A stretch of DNA of 64,000 nt from Scatophagus argus (GCF_020382885.2 NC_058496.1:22734501-22798500), one strand, 5' to 3'. Shown: positions 38,455 through 51,700, numbered from the stretch's first letter. Translations and numbers: made by a program. Notes: a model not told the origin generated them from the sequence alone.

Positions 38455-38603
38455 AGGGGGGGGCAGTTCTGTGTTTATGTAGGAGTGTTAACAGTGTGTT
38501 GATTGTAATTGAAAATGAAGAAAAAGCAAAAGAGGGAGCGAGAGAAAAGGAAAAATAAGATGGTTGTATCTTTAAGAGGTTTGCTGGTCGTTCATTTGCA
38601 GCT

Positions 38604-38658
<55 letters not shown>

Positions 38659-39250
38659 GCAGATCCATTACTTCTTCTTGTTCTCCTCCTCCTCCTCCGG
38701 GCACAATGGGCATTTATCATCACCCCCGCGGTGTGTGTGAATGTGTGTGTTTATTCAAATCTCAGTACCAAGAGCGGACCGGCCCCACTCCCGAGCTCTC
38801 TCTCGGTGACACGGACGCACCGGGGCTTATTGTTGGAGGAGCCCCAGAAAAAGCCCCGCAAATCGACCGGCAGGGCAGGAGGTGGAGGACACCAGGAGCG
38901 ACAGGAGAAACCGGCGGCGGTGATGGCTGTGTTTGTGGCGGCGGTTTGCCGTCCGCTCGCACCCCCGTCCTTCCTGCGACCATCCTGGGGAGCATCCAGC
39001 CTCCATGCCCGCCTCCCTCCCTCCCTCCATCATCAGCCTCTCTTTGCTGCCGTTGGAGTAGCCTTCACTGCTTCCAATTTCTCTCCTGGAACTACACGCG
39101 GAGGAGCAGGTGCATCGTGCAACCTGAAACGTCATCTCTCTTTTCTTTTCTTTCTTTCTTTTTCTTTCGGGTTTGTGAGAGGAAAAGGTGAAATGCTATG
39201 CAGCTGAAAAGAGCGGTTTATGATAGCCCGTAGTCGTATCTTTTTTGGAG
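38400..39250 (+). promoter_or_regulatory. GC- and CpG-rich block, candidate mir-219 promoter / first exon
   Basis: A GC-rich island in AT-rich surroundings with (GT)n at 38417-38453, (CT)n at 38605-38655 and many CpGs from 38700 to 39130. It ends in a pyrimidine run and a possible donor (GAGGAAAAG followed by GTGAAA at about 39188). It lies 0.5-1.3 kb upstream of the mir-219 hairpin on the same strand. The long open frame through it is low-complexity Ser/Leu and Arg/Pro repeat translation and is not treated as a protein. Assignment to mir-219 is inferred from position. Confidence 0.5.
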
Positions 39251-39732
39251 CTTTCTTTTTGGCGGGGGGGGCGGTGCGAAGGGGAGGAATGAAGGAAGGA
39301 TGGAGGAGAGAAAGATGCGTCTTAACAGGTGCAGATATGGCGGAGAGGAGTTTTGGGCAAAGCCCGATTCTCGGGATTCCTCTCTTCTTCCCCTGATAAA
39401 CTCAAACTCACTCTGTGTCTGTGTGATATTTATGAATGGAAGTTGCTATTTTTTTCTCTCTCCCCCGCTGGTTGCTGGGGATTATTTCTGATAAAGTGAA
39501 GAGCTGCTAATTAGCGGCAGTAATTGGATAATATGGCTGATGTGGCCTCTGATGTGTAGCCAGTGTGAACACGCTGCTGTTGACTCCAGTTTGAGCTCGG
39601 ACTGAATGTGGATCGTGATGGAGGAGAACATTTACCTGTAAACACAAATCGACTTCTTTTAGGCCTTTAAAAAAAAATAATGCTGCTTTTCGTTTCATGT
39701 CTGCTTTAAAGCTGCTTTTCTTTGTATTTTAT

Positions 39733-39823
39733 GAGCTCTAGCTGCTGATTGTCCAAACGCAATTCTTGTGAAATTTTAAATCCAACCCGAGAATTGTGCC
39801 TGGACATCTGTTGCTGGACGCTC
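39733..39823 (+). ncRNA. mir219: mir-219 microRNA precursor
   Basis: The 5' arm at 39746-39766 begins TGATTGTCCAAACGCAATTC, the fully conserved vertebrate miR-219-5p. The 3' arm at 39790-39811 (AGAATTGTGCCTGGACATCT plus two bases) is the miR-219-2-type 3p product with one change from the human form as I recall it. The arms pair into a hairpin with a loop around 39770-39788 and a basal stem GAGC/GCTC (39733-39736 with 39820-39823). miR-219 represses proliferation genes during oligodendrocyte differentiation and is expressed in brain. Human mir-219a-2 also lies at 9q34.11, in the region of TOR2A and PTRH1, which fits the synteny here. The opposite strand can form a similar hairpin. Confidence 0.97.
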
Positions 39824-42800
39824 CTGTACACCTGATCCTCTTTTACCAGATCAAACCTGCTATTTCTTCTCTGTATGTTCATTCGATTCGTTATGTTTAG
39901 CACACGATCATCTTTTCCATGTTTCTTTGGGTTTTGGTCAGTATACATTGCGGACTTCCTTGTTTCAGTGTTTTTGGTGGGTCACAGTCTTTTCCCGCCG
40001 CCTTAATTTGACTCCAGTTTCCGTTTTAATGAACTTTTTTTATTCTACAGAAGCCGTTATTTTTGGCTGCTTTAACTGATCAACTGAAGCAGAAAAGTCC
40101 AAACACTCACTTTTAGCAGATTTGGTTTCATTACAATCCTGCCTGAGAAGGAGTCCAAGCAAAAAATAAAGAGTGATAATTAAGTATTTTACAAGCTGGG
40201 ACATTTTTTCTAAGTTGTTGGAGTGAGACTAATATTTCCCAGGCAGGCCCAGCTCCACGGCGTCTCTCTTTATTCGCACTTTTCCTGCTGAAAACCTCGC
40301 AGGGAAGGTTTATTGTCGCTCCACTGGTGAGCTTTTGTTGCCGCCTTTTGTTGGCGTTTTGGGGATTATAATTTGCATAATTCTTCAGGAATGTATCATT
40401 TTAATTTTGTTTAACAAACCGTGACCTTTTCCAAGCCCTTTATCCTTTTGATAAAGGATGCCATTACAAGCCAATAAAGACGGTATTCGTTTGTACTAAT
40501 TCTACTGCTGATGAATAATAAAGAATTAATGATCGTTGAGAGCATCAGGTTTTATTTTTTATTGTTCCATGTTTTTGTTCTTCCTTTGTTCATCTTTCCT
40601 GATATATTTTATCCCATTTGCATCCAGATATCCTAAAACAAATTTCCTCATTTATTTCAATTTTATTTATTGGTGCAAAAGTTAAAGTTAAGCAGGTTAA
40701 GTGTGTGAAAAGAAACGAACAATGATTCATTTTTTCCTAAAGATTTCTGTATTTGGAAAACGTCTTTTTTGTGGTCTCAAAGGCCTCCGTTTATTGCAGT
40801 TTTCTTTGGATGGAGATTCAGTCATGTGACTTCTGTCATCCTTCATATTCATTGGAAATCAAAATATGTGTAAATATTATATTTTTGGTTTATTTTCTTC
40901 TTAATTATTGAGAAAAGCTGGGATGGTTGGATGACAAGCAACATTTCTGGTCAAAGATTTTGTTTGATTGATGAAAAGCTGACATTTAAAACAGATCTAC
41001 AATTAATGGCAAAAAAACCTTTTCAAAAAGGTTAAAAACTTAAGTTATGTGTCACACTGAGTTTCACTTTTTCATCTGTATTTTTTTTCTCTGTATGAGC
41101 CTGAATTGTATAAATGAGTGAAACTGTTTACTGAAGAGATTAGATGTGTTTTAGTTTAGTGTTTGATTTTTAGAAACCAACAGAATGGCTGCCTGTGACA
41201 TGACAGGAATCTGCTGTCAGCAGCAGGGTAAACCAATCCTCAGTTTGACTTTGGCCTCCTTAGGGTTTTGGGACAGGGGTCTGTTTGATTTTCACACCAC
41301 AGCATCACCTCGCCTCGGATGCTTCAGGTCTCCTCAGACTAATTTGCTGCTGTAATCCGCTCTCAGCGTGTTGCCCGAGGAGCCGAGCCGTTCTGGCTCA
41401 GCCTCAGAAGAGTGGATTAAAAACTCGGGGAGGTGTATGTGCTGAGTCCAAACACCACCACCCAAGTTGGGGAGAAAAGCACACAGGTCGTCTTTTGACC
41501 AAGTGCCATTGAACGCCCCATCAGGACTGAATCAGGGAGGGTTAAGACAGAGAGATGACCCTTCTAATGTCAAAATCATACTGAGTTCATGCGTAAGGCG
41601 GTTAAAAAATTTCAACATTAGATGTGTCATTTATGTCACAATGAATGACATATCCAATTTTTGAGACATATATATATATATAGTTTTTTTACACAACTCT
41701 TTTTTATTTAACAAAAGAAGCAAAAGTTCTCAAACATTACATTTTGTTTGACAAGAGGAAGAACTGTAATATAACATATAATATAATAACATATATAACT
41801 TGTCCTCAACTCAGTACAGTCTAAAATTGGCAAAAATTTTTAAATTAGTTCTGGTGACTCTGGTGTTGATAAAATGCAGCACTTTAAAGTTTTTTATTAT
41901 TGTTATTATTCTAACAAAATACATTTTAAGAACAAGTCTTGAATGTCTTAATTTACAGACTCTAAACCAAATATATTAAAGGGTAATTTGATTCTCTTTT
42001 ATCTCTTATTGAAATAGTTTTCATATTTTGGACTTTAAAACAAGCTTTGATATTCAAACATCCAGTAACTTGGAAAAGGGCAACATTGCTTCATGATGTG
42101 CAGCAAAAATATGGAAAATGCATGGAAATGTGTCTTCCATTTGCCTTTCAACAATCCTCAACACGTTTTCAGTATTATAACATTTAAAACTTGATGTTTG
42201 ATAGGCTAAAACTCAAGTTTTGCCAAGGAGGATATGTGCAAATGTTTTGAACAAGACTGAATGATAAAAGATTTAACCAGAGGACAAATGTAATTATGTA
42301 ATTGTTTCAGCAGCATGAAGCTTGGATTCAAATATCATACCAAGCACTTTTTATCTGGATTTATTTCCCATCAGTCAGAAATTACACCTGGAAAAAAAAA
42401 TCATAAAACCTCCATAGAAGGAGTGTTGATGTCACTGAAGCTTCACTCAGGCAGTGAGGGTTACTTTAGGTGCCTCAGCAAGGAATTGATCAGTATCGAC
42501 AGTGATATTGATGACAAAGATATCTTGAGGAAACAATTAGGAAAGCAGTGTAATGATTAGTAAGATCATTACAGCCATTTAACCTTGCTGGCATCTGTTG
42601 ATGAGGTACAGACTGTTTGCAGGGCTTTTTTCAGTCAGTTCTGGGGCATAGAAGCTTAGTTATGAAACTGGTTATTTTGTAAATTTAAATATAATTAAAC
42701 TTTTCCTCCTGTTTTGTCTGTTTATATAATGTCAGTTTTCTTCTGATTCCATCTTTTCTCATAAAAGTCTGCAAGTCTGTGAGGTCAATTTTCTCTCTGA

Positions 42801-43192
42801 CTGAATCTCAAAATATCTCTAAAGAAAAGCACAGCTTCATCTCTGTCTTCATCTCCTTGTTTCATCAGAGGTCTATATGTCAGTTGAGGTGTGGTGGACT
42901 GAAGATAAACGTGATTATGGATGTTGACGCAATGTTAAAATATTTTAAAATGCTTCTTCTTCCGGTTTCGGCCTCCATGTTGGACAGCGTCAAGCAGCTC
43001 TTGTCCTGCAGTATTTTGCTCCGGGTCACCCACTTCCTCCTTCATGTCCTCCTCTCTTCTTCTCCTCCTCCTCCCCAACACCACCAACTACACAGTCACA
43101 TGACCTGGGCTGTGTCATCACTGTGGCACGCACACCCACATACGCACACACACATGCACATACACACACATACACCGCTGCAGAGTAAAAGC
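39824..43192. other. Gene desert downstream of mir-219
   Basis: No coding gene seen. 40190-40520 is non-repetitive (TTGCCGCCTTTTGTTGGCGT, AAGGATGCCATTACAAGCCA) and looks like conserved regulatory DNA. A short TA run lies at about 41668-41682. The rest is AT-rich and unremarkable. Confidence 0.3.
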
Positions 43193-43249
43193 GGAGGATA
43201 GAGAAGGCGAGGGAGTATAGAGAAGGCGAGGGAGGATAGAGAAGGCGAT
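43193..43249 (+). repeat. Minisatellite, 19 bp x 3
   Basis: Three tandem units of GGAGGATAGAGAAGGCGAG at 43193-43211, 43212-43230 and 43231-43249, with one change in the second and one at the end of the third. Confidence 0.9.
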
Positions 43250-43305
43250 GAAGGGAAGGAACCGGATGTGGGCGGAGAAAGAGCTGTTGATGCACATCAC
43301 AGGGG

Positions 43306-43313
43306 TGACGTCA
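43306..43313. promoter_or_regulatory. Perfect cAMP-response element palindrome
   Basis: TGACGTCA in AGGGGTGACGTCACATCACG, a consensus CREB/ATF site. Pyrimidine-rich and CA-repeat DNA follows. No transcript start can be recognised. Confidence 0.5.
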
Positions 43314-43339
43314 CATCACGACCTCCTTCCCAGCGTCCC

Positions 43340-43356
43340 TAGCTCCCTCCTTCCCA

Positions 43357-43392
<36 letters not shown>

Positions 43393-44014
43393 ATATAAAC
43401 ACTCCAGCAGAAGCATCTGACGGGTATCTGAGAAATGTGCAAAAATGTTGAAGGTCCATCCCTGGAAATGACCTCCGGTGATGTGAGACGTTCACAGGTC
43501 CAATTAGACGCAACTCGCAAATCTGCAGTGGGTTATTTTGGGGGGTTTGGGGTGTGAGAGGAACTACAGATGTCCATATGATGTAGCACTGCCCCCATCT
43601 CTTGCTCCCCGACTCTCTTGCCCACCTCCACACACACACACACAAACGACTCGTCACTGACATATGACCCATCACCTAGAAAAAATGTGATCGTTGCTCT
43701 GCTCCTCAGCACAGTTTATCGTGTGTTTTGCAGCGGATGCAAAAACAGGTGGCCATGTTTAATGCCCAAAACATCAGAGCTGAAAAGTGGCTCCGTTACA
43801 ACACACACACGCACACACATACAATTTATATGTTCATATTTGACTTAATATGTGTGAGTAGGAGTTTACATGTTTTTTTGGCCCCAACTTGTTCCTCCAT
43901 TTCGGCACTGGCTGAAAACACCTGAGATCTCTGTACTCGCCTCTGACCAAGCCGCCATTACAAGCCGCCCCATCACTCCTCTTATTGGTACCAGCAGCCA
44001 GTCCCCCACCCCCA

Positions 44015-44046
<32 letters not shown>

Positions 44047-44060
44047 ACATACACACTGCA
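43340..44060. repeat. Cluster of CA microsatellites
   Basis: CA runs at about 43357-43390, 43628-43645, 43800-43820 and 44013-44056 within 0.7 kb. The many short open frames here are repeat translations, not genes. Confidence 0.9.
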
Positions 44061-46854
44061 CCACTGTTCAGCTGTGCCCCAGCTGCAGACACACAGCTGC
44101 AGTTCAGCAGGGGCGCTCTGACATCATCGCCTCCTCCTGGCCAATCATCTGCTTTGTTTATTTTAAGTAACACTTTCTGCTTGGCCAGAGGAGGACATTT
44201 TGGGTTGCTGAAAGTTGCCATGTTTCTGCTGTCATCCATAATTCCCATAACAACGAGCAGACGTGCTTTCATAAATAGGCAGAGCAGAAAAACACATTTT
44301 AGTGTAGAGAGAAAAGTCCTCAAACACTGAGTGCAAATGTAGGAATCATGTCTTTCCACATGGACTGAGCGTATGCTGAATTATGGTAAAGTGGAAGCAG
44401 CAGCACTTGTTGATCTTTTTACAGACCTTAAGTGGCACTGGGGGTTTGGAGTGAAAAGCGACAATTAAAGGTCTCATCATTGTCAAAATCATTGAGTTCT
44501 TAATTCGATTCTTCTAAAATCTGAAAGATCCAGTCTGGAATATTTTAATGTCTGTGGTTCATGAGTACATCATGTATTGCCAAATTTAAAGTGTCTGATT
44601 ACCTTCATCACCATGTGGTAACTTTCATTTTGGGAAACTAGACATATTTAATGTGATCAGGAATCGTCAAAGGAACTTTTTTCAATACAGTCATATTATT
44701 ATTTAATACATGGGCTCAGTGAGTTGTGTGTAATGGAGGAAAAGGGCTTCAGAGAGAACATCCTCAGGTGTGGTGCAGCAGTCATTTAGTCCAGCGTTGA
44801 TTCCTGCTCTTTCCTTTTGTACTTCTTTTGCAAGTCAGCAGCATTTGAGTGAAAACTCACTACACTACACACTACAACACTTATCCAAAATCCTCACATT
44901 TCCTCAAAAATTGTAGAGATTTTATGATAAACTATATATACCCTTTTGTATCATAAATCTGATACTTGTGGCTTTTGACTTGACATTTAACATTTAATAT
45001 ATAATAATTCCTTCATGTAGGACTATGTGTTTGGAAAACAGAGTAAAAATGTGTTAAACTGGCAACAGACAACTTTTTTTGCTTTAATGTATCATTATGA
45101 CATAAATAGTGTTCTGCGTTGTGACTATAGGATAGTGATAGCTTTTAGATTGGTTTCCTACAAAGCTCACTTTTACGTTGCACCATTTTTCTGCTACTGG
45201 GCACAAAATCTCCCAGAAAGATGAAGACTGACTTGTGATCCAGTTGGGCTGGCAGTCTGGCACCATTTCTATCTGCTTTCATGTCTCCATTACACACTAA
45301 ATGATGAATAAACTCCCACTTTTGCCTTGTGTTGCTGTTAGCTACTACTCTGAGGAAAATGGAAAGAGATTCAGTGGTCATTGCAGCAACAATAATGACA
45401 TTTGGAAATGCTAGTGGGGGAGGAAGATTTTAAACTCCATCTAATGCTGAGGTTCCATTTCTGTCTTCTGTGGGATCAGAGAGTTGCGCAGAGCAGCTGC
45501 AGAGTTGTGCTCTTAGTCTCTTTCAGCATTATTACCATAATTTGTGGTGGGAAAGGAGTCGTTCATCAATCAGAAGTGTTGAGAAAGTGACCACACCAAA
45601 GACCCAGGGCCGCTGTTTTAGCAGCAGGCTCACATGGGTCAGCTGGCGTGCTCTGTGTGTGCGTGTGAGCAAGAGGCATCACAGCCTTTATCCTCCCTGC
45701 TCTTCATCCTCCTCCCTCACGGTCGGTGGCCTTCGCACCCCATCTGACCACTACACAGAGGCCAAGGTCAACCTGACTCCCTCACCATCTCATCTGCCAT
45801 CATCCCTCTCCAGGAGTCACCCTTCAACCCCCATATCCCTCCAACCAGCCTCCCTCTTCGCCTCACATTCCCCCCGTCGCGTCCCCTTTGTTCACCTGTT
45901 GTCCTGGAGACTTGATTGCCACTGAGGCCACCCCTCTACTGTGTACTATTACTGCAGCTATGTGCATGTGCATGTGTGTGAGTCTGTGTGTGTGTGTTTG
46001 TTTGGGGGGGGCAGAGGTCAGAGCAGAAGCTAAAATAACAGATAATCCCACAGAACACTGGTCAGGCCATGACACCATGGAGGCCAACTAAACAACATAC
46101 ATAAAGTCAGGTATACCCTCACAACACAATATATTGGCACCTTCCATGACATACACGCAATTTACAGTAATTTCCGACAACATACCAGAGCTTTATGAAG
46201 TAGCAAACTTCATAAACAAGTAAAATAAATTAAAAATTTACTCCCCCATCGCCCTACAAGTAAACTAGTGCAGCATTATTTTGTTTGTTATGATAAAATG
46301 GAAAAAAACAGCTTAAGTATGCTACATAATTCAAAAATAACACATGGAAGTATTCTGACATCAGCAACATATATGTAAAATTATTACGATGTTAAGCAAA
46401 GGTAAGACAGTTTGCTGCTACAAGAGGACATAACATGTGCAGCCACTGTCAGCTTTCTAACATTCTTATAATAACAATGCTGACTATTAATTGAAAAGCT
46501 GCTGTCAAATGGAACTTGTGAGCTCGTATTTACAACTTGGGAAGGTGCGTACATCATATGCTTATTGTTCAAGTGGCTAAGCCATAACAACACTACTGCT
46601 AGCCAAAAGTGTCTGGAAGCCACCGGGATTAACAGTTTAGAGAGCTATCAAGCAAATGACATAATATAGGAAATGCATACTAACAGATGAGACCATTAGC
46701 AATATCAAGATTTTCCTCGGAAATATTATAAAATTACAAAGATAAACACCATATGTGCTATCATTCATGTGCTAGTGAACACGGTAAACACAACCCCATT
46801 TGAAGGCAGCAAATGTTTAGGCCTACGCTCACACTGTGTCACCGGCTTTTCTAG
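44061..46854. other. Gene desert, no gene seen
   Basis: Mixed-composition DNA. A pyrimidine-rich stretch (about 45690-45905) gives long open frames of low complexity that I do not accept as coding. Confidence 0.4.
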
Positions 46855-47175
46855 TTACGATGCAACATTTGCTAATTGCTGTACAGAAAGTACAGCTGAG
46901 GCTAATGGGAATGTCATTAGCTTTGCAGGAATTTGGTCATGAAACAAAGTAACTGATGAATTAACACTTTGACCTGTTAATGAAGGTCAGGGAATTACAA
47001 TTAATCCTGAGGGGAAGATTAATAAGTATCTGCACCAAATGTTACAATAATCTATATGGTTGTCGAGATACCTCTCTCAAAACTTTGTCTTCTCTCTAGT
47101 CACCATGAATCTGAACCAAATTTCACAGCATTCCATTTAACAGATAGACACTTCAGTCTTAATGAAATTGGTGGT
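46855..47175 (+). repeat. Dispersed repeat (GCTAACA family) copy
   Basis: AACATTTGCTAATTGCTG, AAGTACAGCTGAGGCTAATG, GAATGTCATTAGCTTTGCAG, AATTTGGTCATGAAACAAAG and TAATCCTGAGGGGAAGATTA follow the order seen at 6098-6412. Confidence 0.65.
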
Positions 47176-47669
47176 CTGACTGGCTGGCTGGAACTATTTC
47201 TTCTCAAATAACAGCTGACTGCAGTTTGGGAAGGTGGGCGGAAGGATAAAAAGTTGTCATTTTTGCTGCTTATTTATGGAATACACAAGCAAAATCTAAT
47301 TTGTTAATAGTGATCTGGTGGTAGGTTGGTAGGTTGTTTCCCATGTTCTCAGTTTTTATGCTAAGCTAATCACTGTGCAGAAGCTTTGGACTTCGATCTA
47401 CTGAGACCCCAATTTCTTCTTTAATAATGAGCATAATGTCAAGGCTAATGAGAGACATACGATGGGACTTGTGGGCATCCTTTCTCCCACCACCTGACCT
47501 CACTGCCTGTTCACACACCTATCCCTTCCCCTAATCAGCCTCCCCCAAGATACATTCAGACCACTGCGCCTCAGTTTTCTGCAGGATTCTGTATTCTGTG
47601 CTTGTTATGTCACCGTTGCCTGCTTGCCCACTGCATCGTTCGTTTTAGCTAACTGTTTATGGAATCCAA

Positions 47670-47795
47670 TGCCCCGGGTTTGCTGTGTGTGTGCACGTCA
47701 CTTGGGTGGGTTAAATGCAGAGAACAAATTTCGTTGGAGTGAGTTCCCTCCAATGACAAAATATGTCACTTTAATCTTTAATCTTTCTACTAAAT
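47670..47795 (+). repeat. Dispersed repeat (GGGTTAAATGCAGAG family), + copy
   Basis: TGTGTGTGTGCACGTCACTTGG, core CGTCACTTGGGTGGGTTAAA, then GCAGAGAACAAATTTCG and an AATCTTT tail. It matches the family at 13095-13232 in the opposite orientation. Confidence 0.6.
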
Positions 47796-48559
47796 TTTGC
47801 TCATCATACTTGTATACTTTTTTTAAGTAGGGTTTGCAATGCAGGGCTTCTACTTTTATTAAGAGTATTTTAGAGAACTCTGGTTTAAGTAAATGACCCG
47901 AATACTTCTACACTGGCAAGCAAGAATGGTGTTTCTACTCCTGAAAACTGGACCAAACAAAAGACTTTTACCCCTGGAGAGCTCGGTTTGCCCCGGTTTG
48001 GACTAACTTTTTTTGATTATTCTAAAACCATATTAATTAGATAAGTAGTTATAATTTTCCATGGGTACACAACAACCTGAAATATGTAGTAACTATTATT
48101 ATACTATTATACTATTTGAAACAAATACAAAATTATTGTGAAGTGAAATTATCAAATGTAAAAAGTGGTTTGTGTTACTCCAGTCCCCCCCATACTTTTA
48201 GATTACAATTTTTTCATACACTTTCTGAAAATCATGTATCTCCAAATGTGTTGAATTTGAAGACTTGTGATAAACCGAGGGATTTATTGTTGTTTTTTGG
48301 GTTGAAAAATTATCCCGCTCATTAAAATAAACAAACCTTTCCCTCATGGATTAGCTGGAAAAGACATTGTCACAAAGCTGAAACTTTGACTTTGTAGAGA
48401 TACTTGGTCCTTACAGGGCAGCCAAACTTATAAACATCTTGTAGAATATGATGCATTGTACATTCAACTATCCAATAACATATAAAGCAGTTGAAATGTG
48501 ATCAACCTTAAACATTGATAGCATTAAAATCAATCATTCTGGGCTGGAGTGTATGGACT

Positions 48560-48626
48560 GCAATGTTGGTCTGTTGGTCAGATTGTGAATTTCCCAATAA
48601 AGGAAATCTTAATCTTAATCTTAAAT
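48560..48626 (+). repeat. LINE 3' terminus with (AATCTT)n tail
   Basis: GATTGTGAATTTCCCAATAA, then AGGAAATC and three CTTAAT units. This is the typical end of a fish non-LTR retrotransposon. Confidence 0.55.
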
Positions 48627-48639
48627 ATTTTACCTTGTT

Positions 48640-48790
48640 AGCATGCTAACAGGCTAAACCAAGATTGTAAGCCCGGTATGCATTACTAACTAAACTTGAG
48701 ACTGTTAGTATTGTAACTGTGAGCATGCTGATGTTGCATTTAGCTAAAAGCACCACTGTAACTAAGAACAGAATACCTATAGATTTTTAG
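48640..48790 (+). repeat. Dispersed repeat (GCTAACA family) second half
   Basis: GTTAGCATGCTAACAGGCTA, GATTGTAAGCCCGGTATGCA, GTGAGCATGCTGATGTTGCA and TTTAGCTAAAAGCACCACTG follow the known order of this fish repeat. Confidence 0.6.
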
Positions 48791-51700
48791 CTTTGTTTAA
48801 GAGACATTGTTGGATATGTAATTCTAACACTCAAATTATCATGACACGTAGAAAAAACAACATATTTCTGGAGCATCTGTCATAGTAGGGCCCCAGTGTT
48901 GCATGCTTTGGATTACAATGTTATGCTTTGTTATGCTATGATAAGAGTCTCTGCATGCACTAATTTGTTTAAAACATGATAACATCTTCCTTCTGGGGTG
49001 CATACACAACTTCTGAATGATCCACTGAGCTTTCACTCCTGGCCGCCCCTCCAGCTCAGTCCCATCCTGTTCCCTCTGTCCTGCCGGGGGACGGCCAACT
49101 GCAGGAATGTGAGGCGAGAGCTGGGCCCGTTCCAACTGTCCCAAATGACTGCACCCACAAAAAAGGATTTAACTCTTTGTAACAATTGTCCCCTCACACT
49201 CCGGCCTGCAAGAAAAAACAGCACAAGACTCCCTAAACCAACCGCACCCCTCCCCTCACCACCCTCAACCCTGACCCACCCCCTCATTGTGTACACCCAC
49301 CCTCCTCTCCTACCCCTACCTTTCTCCTGACCCCGGCCACATGCATAAAAGACCCATCAGAAGTATCGCTGGCCACATTTACAAGTGAAAGAAGTCCAAT
49401 AATGGAGCGGTTAGGGAGAAGAATGAGGAGACAGAGGGGCACTCACAGATGTGGAGGTGGGTGGGGAGAGGAGGGGGAAGCAGTGTGCCATTGTTGCCCC
49501 CCACCCCCAATGGATGGGAGGAAGAAGGGAGGGCTGGGAACGGGTGAGGAGGTAAAGTAGGAGGTGAAAATGGCTAAATGGCTACCCGATTTGTGATGGG
49601 GAGGTGAGGTGAAGAAGGGAAAGAGAAATGAAGGGGGAGTGGGGAAAGTACAGGAGAAGAGGAAGAAGCAGGAGAAAGAAAGGAGAAAACAAAGAGTAGA
49701 TAGCTGAACCAGCTTCTCCTGCTATCTTCCCTCAATTTTCCCTCTCTCTCCCTACTTTCAAATGTCCTTGCTGGCTCTCCAGTTGTACAAGAGAGGCTGG
49801 TCCAGCTGTGAGGTAGGGAGCGTGTGAAAACAGACTCAGAGGTCAGAGGAGGTGAGTGTGTGCATGTGTGTGTGTGTGTGTGTGTGTGTGTATGGTGGTC
49901 ATCGTGGCATTATTATGTATGTGTGTCTCATTGTCCAGAAGTAGGGAGATGACGATACAGCAGCTGGGGTGAAGAGGCCTCTAAGCTGACCTTCGAACTC
50001 CTCCTCTTCCCCACACTGCCTATGAGGTGGTGGGTGGGTTGGAGGGTGTGTGTGTGTGTGTGTGCGTGCATGGGGGTGGGGTGGGGGTTTGGGTTAATGA
50101 AGTCATCAAGGCAGGATCATGGCAAGATGTGGCATATATAGGAGGCAACAGGGTGTTGTCAGAGGATAAGGAAATGTTTGCAAAATGCTCATGTCCAGCA
50201 GGTAACAAGTCAGCAATGTGATGCAGAGAGGAACTGAGTTGGCTGGGAAAAAGGTCAGGAGTAACTTAAAAGCTGTTACACTACTGCAGATCCAAATTGT
50301 CTGTTGATTTGAGTGACAAACCAGTTTTGGGGGGTTTTTTGCTGTTGTTGTTGTTGTTGGGGAGCATTTTTAACTTTTATTTTATCTTTTAATTTGTCAT
50401 TATTAAATAGCACAGCAGACAGAGAAGACATGATGCACTCCACAGTACCTTGAAAACTCTGGGCCAACAGGAGGTATCCAAACCAGCCTTTTTACTCCAC
50501 ACTATACACATCCTATATTCAGGAAATATAATTTGTTAAAATGTACTTTAAGTTTGTTTCCTTTATTACAGACCCTCATCTGCAAATTGATGCTAATGTA
50601 ACTGAGGATTGTCAGTTAACACTTTTGTGTAACATAACAGACTATAGTTACTTAGTGCAAGTTAATGCACTGTAACATTACAAAACATTCATGTGGCAGA
50701 CATGTTTGTGTTATGCAGTGTAGCTTAATGTAGTTGAGAGCTGAGTAATGTTATATACTCTGTGGCTGACTATGGCTACGGTAAACTGGCATAATGCAAC
50801 AGGATGTGATAAAGAAAACGTAATGTGCCACGGCAAGTGGTTGCAGAATGTAGTCATTTGTGTCAGTCATCATGTAACACTAACTCATCTGTGTGGTCTG
50901 TACTTCACAGCAATCTCTGTCTTCTGTCACCATTGTCTCAATCACGAACTGAGAGGAAATCCAAAACATGAGGACACAAAACAATTAGGAAAATAGGAAC
51001 AATCCTACTGTGGTGCTCTGGGGAAGGGGAGTCCTTTTTTTTATTTTCATAAGATATGAAAATCATTTTCTTGACAGGTTCTATACTGAGTGTTCTGATT
51101 AGCAGGGTGCACAGGTTCCTTCACAGCAAGTGACTTAATCTGTTCCTGATGGCTATAACTTGAAAGACGCATTATGTAGATCATGTCACCATTTCAGGGT
51201 ACAACAAATGACATCTATATGGTTTCTAGTGGAAGTTTACAAACTACCTTTTCTGTTTCCTAAAAGGAGGCAAGATCAACCTAAAGACTGATGGTTTCAC
51301 TCTGAAAGTGTAGAGTAGATGAAACCATGTTTCAGACTTCTGACTATATACATGTCTATCAATAATAATGTCTTTGTTTCAATGACAAAATCACCTCAAT
51401 GTACTGTCCTTGTAAATTCAATTAAACTTGATTTTCAGTGCATTTTAATTGCTGTTGCAGGTGTTCATACAGCCATCATTTAATACAACAAATAATTAAT
51501 GGTTTACAATCATTAATAGTAGTAATTTTGGCAGATGCACACTGACTTCTCATCACATACCATCACAAAGATAATACATCAGGTCCATTTTATCAACTAT
51601 AAAAATAAAGTGCACTTTCGGCATGCTTAAACACACCGGCAAAATGTTTTCCATTAGACAAGCAAAATATAATGTCATTTCTTACACAACTCACTGAAAT

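Noticed and set aside
38509..39207. 232-codon open frame on + in the GC-rich block
   Set aside because: Translation is driven by (CT)n and purine-rich repeats (Leu/Ser and Arg/Lys runs); overlapping frames on both strands are equally long.
42779..43201. 140-codon open frame on +
   Set aside because: Ends in CA-repeat translation (His/Thr runs) and has no domain; chance frame.
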